In this document: positions 54,078-64,000 of the stretch, piece after piece | Layout: the number at the start of each line of letters is the position of its first letter | How positions within the stretch are numbered: the first letter of the stretch is position 1 | Assembly (NCBI RefSeq): GCF_000003195.3 | Contig: NC_012878.2 | Location: forward strand, 53,816,629 to 53,880,628 | DNA: 64,000 nt | From: Sorghum bicolor | Lineage: Eukaryota; Streptophyta; Magnoliopsida; Poales; Poaceae | Reading direction: 5' to 3' | Translations under genes and position numbers: made by a program | Notes under the pieces: model-generated | The model's database searches: none | The model's input: the letters and a program-made list of their open reading frames with translations, nothing else | What the model was told of the DNA's origin: nothing

Positions 54078-54320
54078 GGCCTTGTTTAGTTCCAAAAAAT
54101 TTTGCAAAATAGAAATAGTACCACTTTCGTTTGTATTTGACAAATATTATTCAAACATGTACTAACTAGACTCAAAAGATTTATCTCGTCAATTCCGACC
54201 AAACTGTGCAATTAGTTTTTATTTTCGTCTATATTTAATACTTCATGCATGCGTCTAAAGATTTGATGTGACGGGGAATCTAAAAAGTTTTGCAAAATTG
54301 TTTGGAAACTAAACAAGGCC
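54078..54320. mobile_element. Tourist-like MITE, TSD TTA
   Basis: GGCCTTGTTTAGTTCC and GGAAACTAAACAAGGCC ends and TTA on both sides. It lies about 150 bp upstream of B3. Confidence 0.9.
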
Positions 54321-54560
54321 TTACTCGGATTCGGTGAACACATGTTTTTTTTGCACCGGGGCGATTGTTGGCGTTGAACTCTTGGGAGTTGCACGGTGTG
54401 GTCTAGAACTATAGACTAGATAGATTAAGGGCACGTTTATTTGAGCATTTGGCTATTTTCAAACTAGGCTTCTATTTTTTTTCAAAAGCCAAAGAGCTTC
54501 CATGCATCCATAAGCCAAAGTTCGGAAGTTTCTAGGTTTTGGCTTTCTGGAGTTTTTTAA

Positions 54561-54936
<376 letters not shown>

Positions 54937-55961
54937 CTTGGAACCCAAACAAACAGGGGTCGTTTTGAAACACAAATTTTATAAAAAACAATAAAATAAT
55001 TTTAATATTTTCACATTCAAAACATATAAAGCACGTGGCGGGAGGTGAAGGAACGTTACATAATATACTATAAATCTAGAACATAAAACCACATATGTTT
55101 TTTATACACCAATAAATATGTTCATACGTCGCAGAACCACATACAACTTAATATGGTTACATTGTCCAACCTAGCTATTTTTATGGATTTATTTAGTTGG
55201 TATTGGCTCAACTTTATTTTAACTAAACTAAATAGTACACTAAGACACATAATAAATATTACGTGCAATAAAAGATTAATAATCCTATAAAAATTGGCTA
55301 GAGATCAGCTCATTAAATGTATGCACCTATTGTGGAGTTAAGAAAGTGGAAAGTGCGTCACGTGAACTCGAGAAAAAATACGCCGCAAACCAAAAAAGTC
55401 TCCCTTTCTTTCATCAGGAGCACTGATTTTTTTATATACTATATTTCAGCTCATATGAAGATTTGTGTTTTTTAGTTTGAATGATTTCAATTTCATCAAG
55501 TCCTTTTCTATAAGTACTTCTTAGATTGCACTCACCGTAACTTTAAGTTGTTGAAAAGAAAAAGAGACTCCGAGGAGGACATCGATGCCTTTTTTCCATG
55601 AGAACCAACATTTACTGAATAATATAGGAGTGTTATTTTTTCATCTAAGTCGATAAATCTTTAAATAGAGACATTTTTTTCTTTAGGGTCAAAATCTTGG
55701 GTTATTTTCTTTATGGTATAGAAGGAGGTGAGATTAGCTAGGTTCCCTTTTCTTCATTTTTTTTTCATTTCCTGTTCTGCTATTCCAAAATTTTTTGCTT
55801 TATGTTCTACTTATCTTATCTTACTTTCCTACTAGTTATTCTGAGTAATGCCGTAATGCGCTGCGCTACAAAGTTTGTGGGACTCAAACAACCAGACTAA
55901 GAAAGGTGGAAGGCAAGCCATGTGCTTACACGTGTCGCGCGTCATGACTCACGAGCCCTTA
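54937..55961. other. AT-rich intergenic DNA, no gene seen
   Basis: No frame with protein-like composition and no clear repeat structure recognised. Confidence 0.4.
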
Positions 55962-56315
55962 GGGCGTCCACAATGGTGTTCAAATCACTAGCTATTTGAT
56001 CTCTAGAAAGAATGTTATTGGCTCTCAATGGCAATTTGCAAATAGCTAGCTTAAAAAGTCGCTAGCTATTAGAAAGTCGCTAGCTATTGTGGAGAGTATT
56101 GTGAGAGAGTTATTTCTAGAAGATCGTGCTAGATTAGCTATTTATGAGTCGCTAGCTATTAGGAAGTCGCTAGCTATTTGATCTCTCTCCTCGATAGCCA
56201 ATGAGAGTACTACTTTTTTATTATTTTTATACGTCATCTCGCTAGCTATTTGTAAAGTGCTATTGAGAGCCAATAGAATTCCTCCTAGGCTATTTGATAA
56301 CCATTGCAGATGACC
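55962..56315. mobile_element. Tourist-like MITE with internal GTCGCTAGCTATT repeats
   Basis: GGGCGTCCACAATGG and CCATTGCAGATGACC are inverted ends with TTA on both sides. The interior has at least four copies of a CGCTAGCTATT motif, two within each half, partly as palindromes. Confidence 0.78.
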
Positions 56316-57176
56316 TTAGGCTTAGACGCGCGGACTAGCGATCTGTTGGAGGTTGATGATATAATCAATTGGCCCTTGGACTTCACCATGAGTCCACTTT
56401 TGTCACTATGACTTAGATTTACGATGTGGGCCTATGTTTACCACATGTAAAAACAAAGAAGAGATGATATGAGAGAGATGACTAATAGAGAAACAGACTA
56501 GGAGGCTAGAGTTAGGAATGAAAGTAAATAATTGTCAGATTTAATATTAGATATAGATAAAACATACGCTTCAGCTTTATTTGAGTCGAGCGACTTTAGT
56601 CCACTATTATATTTGTTACAAAACATATAACCAACGCTACAAACAACTAAAACGAGACAAAAGCACATAAAATACATACCGAGCAATTCATTTAAATCAA
56701 TGAAAAAAGAGAAAAAAAAGCATTGTCATCAATTCTATTTTAACTTTGTTGTAATCTATATCTATGTTATTTAATATCAAAGAGCAAATAGATTCTCTCA
56801 TCTGTTTTTTAATTTTTCATAATGCTCTTGCGTCTCTTCTTTTTTCTTTGAACCTTAACAATCCATGCTCATACGAGTTAGAAATACATATATTTATGGA
56901 TTTAATGATACAGAGTTAGATTCCAATACATATTGGATTGCAATGTATAAGGGTGTATTTGGATGCATGCATTCGACCGGACTGTACCATGCCAGCTGTA
57001 TAAGATTCGTGTGGTGGATATAGTTGTAGCACGTAAAATTATATAGCATTAAGAAATCTGCAAATCACTCGGGTAATAAAATCCACACATCACTTAAGTT
57101 TTGTAATAAAGAAAGAGAAAGAAAGAAAGAAGAAGGATTCGCTAAACATTTGTTTTCTTTGAAACAAAACAATGAA
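56316..57176. other. AT-rich intergenic DNA, no gene seen
   Basis: One 62-codon minus-strand frame (56498-56686) with no recognisable content. A GAAA/GAAG purine run lies near 57110-57135. Confidence 0.4.
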
Positions 57177-57408
57177 GGCCTTGTTTAGTTCACCCCAATT
57201 CAAAAACTTTTACATAGAATCTTAGGCATATGTATAGAATATTAAATATAGACAAAAATAAAAACTAATTGTACAATTTATCTATAGTTTATATGAGACG
57301 AATTTTTTAAATTTAATAATAATAAGTTTATATTTGAACAATAATTATTAAATAAAAACGAAAATGGTATAACGTTAAAGTTCAAAAACTTTTTGGAACT
57401 GAAAGGCC
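57177..57408. mobile_element. Tourist-like MITE, degraded, TSD GAA
   Basis: GGCCTTGTTTAGTTCACC at the left and TTTTGGAACTGAAAGGCC at the right, with GAA outside both ends. It lies about 490 bp upstream of the MSH5 start. Confidence 0.78.
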
Positions 57409-57892
57409 GAAGGCCAAGGAGGAGGCCCATGCGGTTGGGCTGCCCCTCGGCTATTGGCTATTCGTTCTCCCCGCGTGCTCTCGAGCAGGGACGAGCAGCC
57501 GCGCCGCGCGGGACAAGGTGTGGGCGGACGAGCAGGGAGTCGCCGGGGAAGCCGCGGGCGGACGAGCAGGGCCTCGCCGAGACCCGCAGGGGCTTGCCGT
57601 GGGAGCTGCTCTCCGGGTCACCGGGCGAGGAGCCCGCTGCGGCACAGGCTCACCGGAGAAGAGGAGCTGTGTGGGCGGGGCGCGGGAGCTCGTGCCGCAG
57701 GAGCGGCTGCCGTGGGGAGGAGCTCGCTCCAGGGGAAGGGATCTGCTCTGAAGCTCGCTCTGCCGCGCCGTTGAGAGGAGCTGGGAGCCCGCGCCGCCGT
57801 CGGTAGGAGCTGGGAGCGCTTGTTCGGTAGGAGCTGGGAGCGTGACGACTAGGCTACCACCGCCGGCTGCCGCCGCCGCCGCTCTACGCTAG
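57409..57892 (+). promoter_or_regulatory. GC-rich 5' region of MSH5
   Basis: CpG-rich with short direct repeats: GCGGGCGGACGAGCAGGG-like at 57525 and 57563, and GGTAGGAGCTGGGAGCG-like three times at about 57776-57844. A TAG lies immediately before the ATG at 57893, so the long frames here are not part of MSH5. Confidence 0.5.
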
Positions 57893-60800
57893 ATGCCAAT
57901 GTCTTCGCCGGACCTTTCCCCGGAAACGAGCACCCAACAGGTATGCCCGCCCCTTCTCTTCCCTTCCCTGTGCGAAACCGAACAGGCGAACAGCATTCAA
58001 AGCCTAACCTACCTTCTCTTCCCTGTCCGTCGTGCGAAACCAAGCAGCACTCGAAGCCTAACGTAAGCTATTTGGCTAGACATGATCTAATTGCAAGTGT
58101 ATACGTGAATTTTGCAAAAAAATTTCGGGTGTACATATGTACACCAATGTCTTTACTGGGCCCGCCCCTGTCTTTCAGTTTCAGCTCAAACCTGCACTTC
58201 TAACATATATACATTAGGACTTTATAGCATGAGTGATATTTTGCATACCAACAACATTTTCGCAATGCCATAATGTTTTTTGCTCTAGCTGACTCTTTTT
58301 TTTATTATATTTATATGTAAATGCTAGTTGTTTCATATGTAAGACTGTAACCCAAAATTTGTTTTATGTGGGGCAATAAATTTACGTTCTAGCTGACTAT
58401 TTTTTATTCTGTGGTATCATGCTTTCTGCACATGTTATTTTGATTATTATCAGTTATTTTGTGCAAAGGTGCATATCTTCATGCTATCACTGCACTCACT
58501 GAATGGCTTTCTGATTACATTTCAGGTTCATATGGCCTGTGTAATGCAAGGACGTAGGTAAATCTAGATGCATGCTTCACTTCACTGTCCATTAGCTATC
58601 ATTCTTTTCACTATTTTTATAAGGCATGTTTCTTTACTTGATGTACACCATGTCAGTTGAATGTTTCCTTGCTATTTGATTTTAATTTCATTACAAGATC
58701 CTGCTTCATAGACTTCCTCAATAACGTGAATGCTAGACACCAATCTAAATAGTCCTGTGAATATTGTTAAACAAACACCATCATTTATAGTTGCACCACA
58801 CTGTCCAGTGCTAAAGTTTGTTTTGTGAATTATTATCACAGTGCATAGTTAATTTATTGTATTGTTTTTTACTTTATTGTGATTCAGAGTTGGAGTGGCA
58901 TACTATGATTCGGATACTCGCCAACTTTTTGTGTTAGAAATCTGGGAAGACAGCGTTGGGGAATATCCTCTGATTGATCTTGGTATGTTCCTCACATAAA
59001 TAGAAATCAAGTTTGCTTCCTATTTGTTTGGAATATAGACAGAGGGGCTGCTATGGTAAAAAAGGCACTTATGTATGTTTTCCAATATATTCGAAATTGA
59101 ACTTTTAGGATTGGTAGAAAATGAAACCATATAGATATAGCTGACACTTTGTGATCCTGATTTTGCATCAGTGAAATTTCAGTCAAAACCAAGCACAATA
59201 TATGCAAGCACAAAAACAGAAGAAGCACTTTTGTCGGCTTTACAACGAAATGGTACGGCCACAACCACTTCTTCGAACTGATATCTTTAGTTCTCTGATG
59301 GTTTTGCATGAAATCATACAGATGGTAACAATGAGGCTCCTGTTGTGAAGCTTATGAAAAGCTCAACATTCAGCTATGAGCAAGCCTGGCACAGGTTAGC
59401 TGCTTTATCTACTGTTTACAAAACCTGGCACTTCTTAAATGTATTAAGAAGTATTATTTCTGTGCCTTACAATATTCCTTACATCAGTATATAAGGATCG
59501 TCTTGTCTGATCTGCATAGTACAACATTTACAAATACACTAAATTGCTTGACATGCTTTGTTAGATTGCTCTTGTATTCCTTCTTGAACATGTAGTAACC
59601 AAATTCGTCATGGTTTGGTGCAAAATTACTTCACTTTAGTAATATGTATATGTATATGATGATGAGGTTTTGACATTATTAATTTCTAACCGGAATACTC
59701 TCTGTTAGCTGAACATCTACAGCCAAAAATGCTTAGTCTGGCCCATTTGGAAAAAAGGAGAAGAAACACTTTACTGGAGCTATGTGATGACCTATGCTAT
59801 GACTATCAATTTTCTTTTTGTATATATCTGTATTCAGGGAACTTGTAAGCGAAGAAACAAAATAACAAGCACGCTCTCTTCTTGTAAAGTTCACCATAAT
59901 TAGTAACCACCAAGCATCATAGTATTTTTGTTCTCTCTCTCGATGACATCTTTAAGCTGATAACTTGACGATGTAATACTTTGTATGCATATCTAAACTG
60001 CAGATTGATCTACTTGAAAGTTGCAGCTATGGATGATGGACTCAGTGCAAAAGAAAGGATATGCTTTGTAAGTGATCTTAAATGAGAATCTTGCCACACT
60101 AATTGGTACTTACATGTTTCAATTCGTCTCCTGAGATTTCTTTAGAAATATTAATTATATTGTAAGTACCTGTTAATTGCATCTCTGAGATAAAAAAACA
60201 TATATCGTTGGACCAATAATATGTCACTATGTGATCAAGCACTGCAACAAGGATTGCTATTTCCCTCAGAAAACAAAGGATTGCAACAAGGATCGCTATC
60301 CTGCTACTTTTCTCGTTTCATTCTAAATTCAGTCGCTGATAACCACTGATTATTTATTACCTTTTTTATCATTCATTTTTCTACTCCCAAATCTTGTTAG
60401 GCATTTCTAGTTACGAGATGGAAATATCTTTTTGGTTTACTTGCAGCTTAATTCCATGATGGATCTTGGAAGCGATGTTCAAGTTCGTGCTGCTGGAGGT
60501 CTCCTAGCCATATTAGACAATGAGAGACTTCTTGACACCATTGAGCAGATGCAAGGTGGAGCATCCATTGCAATCGATTCTGTGGTACAGATCTCATTTT
60601 ATCCTTTGATGATATGAGATAAACCGAACACACTGATCTGTTGAGATTTAATTACATCTTCTGTCGTGGGCAGTAAGCTGGGCTTATGGTCCCGGACAGC
60701 AGTATGTCAGATCAGATCTGACCTGACACACTGCTGCCCTGGCCGGCAGGCCCATAACCAACAGACTGCCCATGACATCTTCCAGCGATAATCTAGTTTG

Positions 60801-63800
60801 TAACCAACATAATTATATATATATTCTGGAAATATGGACTGAACACATTTTTAACAGGTTGGCATTCTCCTATCTATTTTTTAGTTAGCATTGAATGCCT
60901 TGACTTATAATCACAGAGACAAGTTCCTTAAACTCGATGCAACTGCTCATGAAGCACTACAGATTTTTCAAGTAGATAAACACCCTAGTTACATGGGAAT
61001 TGGAAGGGCTAAAGAAGGGTAAGAATCTTTCATCAAGGATTCAAGTTTTTTGTGGTAGCTTTTGGCTGGCGTCCAATTTTTTAATAATATTGAGAAACTG
61101 CAGGTTCTCAGTTTTTGGCATGCTCAACAAGGTAAAAAACCTCTTTCTTTATTTACTTCTTTTCTGCAATGCACTAACTGTGTTTTGAATTTAGTGTGTC
61201 ACGCCAATGGGAAAACGCCTCTTGAGGTATCTCTTACCTCTGATAATAATGAGTGTAATAATGATAAGCCAAATCTGTATTAACTATTCCTTTTTGGTTT
61301 CAGGGCATGGTTCCTACGTCCTATAATTGATATTGATGTCATAAATAATCGCCTCAACACAGTATCCTTATCCACTTTTTCAATTCTTGATGCCCACTAG
61401 GCACCATTAGATTTCTGTACTGTTTTCCTAGAAATTGCAGATAACATTCTTTCTTTGCTGTGAAGAAGTAATGTCTGCATTGCGTGAGACTTTAAAGTCT
61501 GTCAGAGATGTTCCCCACATGCTCCAGGTTCTAAGTTGGCAATACATACAAATTTTAATGTGGTGTTATTTGTACCTTCTTTGGTTGTGAACTTGTAGTA
61601 CAATCATAACCCCTTTAGGCCTTAATATGTCAATATGTCATAGAAAGACCGAATATCAATTTTTATAGCTTTAATTATGCCCTCTTTATGGAAAACTGGC
61701 CTCAAATTATGCTTCTGAGTTTGTTGGGTCTTGTGGTAGTTTCACCCTACACTTGCTCCCAAATTGTTCCATGGTCTGATATTTTTATTTTACCCACCCT
61801 GTTCTTGCTATAAATATTGTGAATTTAGCATAAGTGCATAACATAGTACGCATCTTGTTTCTGACAATGAATAGTGAATGAAGACATTGTTTTTGATTTA
61901 TAAATGGTAAAAACAAAACCTGATATTGTGCCTATTCTTATAAGCGTCTTCAAGCATGCTGATTCAGGTTTAGAGCTCTTAATACTCATGCCTGATATTT
62001 GTTTTTTCTGTAGAAATTCAACTCTCCAAGTTCCTTCTGTACAAGCAGTGACTGGACCACATTTCTTAAGGTACCCCAAAAGTCTTGTTTCGAAATACCT
62101 ACATTTTAACCAGAAAGATAGAAACACGTCAGATAGAAACACGTCTTTCTAGATCGTTAGTACTTTTATGCCTTGCATGCTTGTGCAGTGCAGGACTAAT
62201 AGAAAACTTAAATGAAATTCCCTGGTGTCCGCGAGTAGGCATAGCACCAAACCATGTTTGTTATATTACTTATTTTAACAGCGTAAATATTAAGATCAGT
62301 AGTTAGAATTTCTGGCAGGAAATACCTGAAGAATTTCTCATGTGGGTCTTTTGATTATTGCAGTATTGCTTCATAGCATTCATCATGCAACATGTTTTGA
62401 TTAACGGTGTTGGGAAAGTAAGATTATCAGTCATAATTGGTGCATGGTTTTTAGCATAATTGCTATGCCTATTCCTCTTGTCAGAACTTCTAGTCTTCGA
62501 TTATGTCAAGCTCCTCCATACAACTAGAGTACATAGGACAAACTGTTTGGTTTCAAGGGAAGTGGAACTTGGAATCAGGACTCAATCACTACAACCATGT
62601 GCTTTATCACTATCAGTGTCAAGTGTACATTGTAGATTTTTATTTTTAAATAAACTCATCATTTTAAATGAGTTCTTGTTTTTGGCCTTTCTCCTGCCTA
62701 GCAAGTTTACTGTTTTGCATAAACTTTGACTGAAGTGTTATATATTAAGTATGCACATCTGTGCCATCGTAAATCTTTTTCTGTCTTTTCCCCATTTACT
62801 TATTGGTATATATACGTTCCCCCCTTTTTTCAGTGCATTTGCTCTCTGCTACATATAAACAAGATTTTTGAAGTAGGAATATCAGAGCATCTGGCGATTA
62901 AGTTGCAACATATGAACATTGATTTGATTGGAAAGGTATCAGTCTCCAAGGGAGAACCATCAGTTCCACCAATCCAATATTGAAATTTGGACAAGTTTCA
63001 TGTGTTTATTGTATCATTTTCCTCATCGTGCATCCTTTATGTTTTCAGGCAAATTCTTCCATTACAGCAGAGTTGGATTACGTGTCAGACCTGGTCAGTT
63101 CAAAACTTAGTCAGGTTTCATTTTGATTTGGAAATATTGCGACCTTTTATTTGTATGCTTGATTGAAAAAAATGCACAAAAGTACTGATGGGCACAATAA
63201 ATGGTTTGACTGCAAAACTTCTTAAGCATCACTTATTTTTTTTATCAGGCGGTGTAATGACCAAGTCTTCTCCTGCTCTCTCTCTAGAGATCTATGTCAT
63301 ATCTTATCTTGTTTTGTGCCAGTGATACATGCATCATTACACATTATACATGATGAACTTCTATAGTGTGATTTTTGGGTACTGTTAAAAAGTTCATGAC
63401 ATAATGATTTGTGAAACTTGTTTCTTCAGGATTTAAGCCTGAACAAACATTATACGCTTCGACGCATTCTTCTATTAGGCCCAGTCCACTGACCAAGCGC
63501 TTGGGTGTCAAATTTGGTCGACACTTTGTTTTTGACTGCAAATAACTAAGTGCATATAAAGTAATGATAAATATATGACGCCCTCAGTATCCAGGCCGTT
63601 GCGTGGGATTGCTAAGATTCGTTTTGACGGCAGGCTGTGACAGTCTTTTTTCCTCCACCACCTTCTTCCTCGCCTCGTATTCCTCCGCCCCTGTCCGTAC
63701 CTCCCGTGTGAGCGCGCGCCTCCCCCGTGAGCAGTGTGTCCATGACTGGGCATGGTCCTGCGCTCGAGGTCAAGCGTGGTGTGAGAAGCCACCAGTTGAT

Positions 63801-64000
63801 CCTTGATTTGTTAGCCACAGCCAGGAGGAGACAGGGAGGAACAGAGGAGGTCGTGGGGGAGCGGGCCATGGCTGGCGTGCGAGTTGTCTGCGAGGAAGCC
63901 AGGTGGTGAGGAAGAGGAAGACAGCTCTGCTTTCTTCCATCTGTTTCAGTTAAGATACTACAGATGAGGGTGCCAAAGCCGCTCCCATAAAGTAATGAAA
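57893..64000 (+). CDS. MSH5: meiotic MutS homologue MSH5, N-terminal part (runs off the window)
   Basis: Fifteen exons (352 codons) were placed: 57893-57940, 58526-58557, 58888-58982, 59172-59252, 59322-59394, 60004-60067, 60447-60598, 60917-61018, 61104-61131, 61195-61226, 61304-61361, 61441-61527, 62014-62070, 62834-62935 and 63049-63093. Residues such as [69 protein letters not shown] and [12 protein letters not shown] are diagnostic of plant MSH5 (connector and lever domains). MSH5 pairs with MSH4 to stabilise recombination intermediates and promote class I crossovers. The clamp and ATPase domains must lie beyond 64000. Intron 7 (60599-60916) is bounded TT-AG with U12 signals and intron 11 has a GTATCCTT donor. 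The start is the first ATG after an in-frame stop. Confidence 0.9.
63094..64000. other. MSH5 intron 15 with an unassigned GC-rich block
   Basis: No further MSH5 exon could be matched before the window ends. From about 63640 to 63920 the DNA turns GC-rich with frames on both strands (60-94 codons) of unrecognised content. It may be an insertion carrying a gene fragment, and the edges could not be defined. Confidence 0.4.

Noticed and set aside
57393..57806. 137-codon frame upstream of MSH5 as its true N-terminus
   Set aside because: It is not in frame with exon 2 through a visible splice, and a stop immediately precedes the 57893 ATG. The sequence is low-complexity GC-rich.

Overview
This is plant nuclear DNA from a grass of the sorghum/sugarcane type. 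The grounds are intron-rich genes whose closest recognisable relatives are plant proteins, GC-rich 5' exons, and a very high density of small Tourist-like and Stowaway-like MITEs, above all one family with GGCCTTGTTTAGTT / AACTAAACAAGGCC ends. Four conserved, mutually unrelated housekeeping or meiotic genes frame the window. They are a Polycomb RING1-type E3 ligase (+, 2677-7268), an organellar ribosomal-protein-L11 methyltransferase of the PrmA type (+, 10974-13015), the peroxisomal processing protease DEG15 (-, 14057-23810) and the N-terminal half of the meiotic MutS homologue MSH5 (+, 57893 to beyond the right edge).

The DEG15 gene carries a young, 5.2 kb Ty3/gypsy chromovirus (17749-22977) in intron 4, in opposite orientation and only 35 bp from the exon-5 splice acceptor. 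Its two 415-bp LTRs differ at 3 positions. Its single gag-pol frame runs into the 3' LTR, and it seems to have lost the RNase H segment that holds a catalytic Glu.

The middle (about 24-54 kb) is an accessory region built by repeated tandem duplication. It holds seven small intronless genes, all on the minus strand: four of type A (26.6, 38.6, 44.5 and 50.5 kb; the 44.5 kb copy is frameshifted) and three of type B (39.9, 47.1 and 53.3 kb). Both types encode a secretory signal, a Gly-rich low-complexity body and a hydrophobic C-terminal tail, as expected of GPI-anchored or tail-anchored wall or plasma-membrane proteins. From 38 kb onward they form three A-B pairs. Two pairs lie in neighbouring duplication units of about 7 kb (34081-41144 and 41145-47830), and a partial older unit lies at 29.6-30.9 kb.

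The same region is riddled with insertions that can be dissected from the sequence. They include a hAT-like element with an 8-bp target-site duplication, a 2.7 kb Helitron carrying a SINAT-type E3 ligase pseudogene, a 2.25 kb solo LTR with a perfect 5-bp duplication, a MULE-type MITE with a 10-bp duplication nested in a Tourist-like element, and a probable non-LTR retroposon. Simple repeats (AT)n and (ATT)n are also present.

The right end is MSH5. Fifteen exons (352 codons) were placed; the rest lies beyond the window. One of its introns has the hallmarks of a minor-spliceosome (U12) intron with an unusual TT-AG boundary, and a second intron has a perfect U12-type donor. Exon models were made by eye from splice signals, reading frame and family knowledge; none is confirmed by transcripts.
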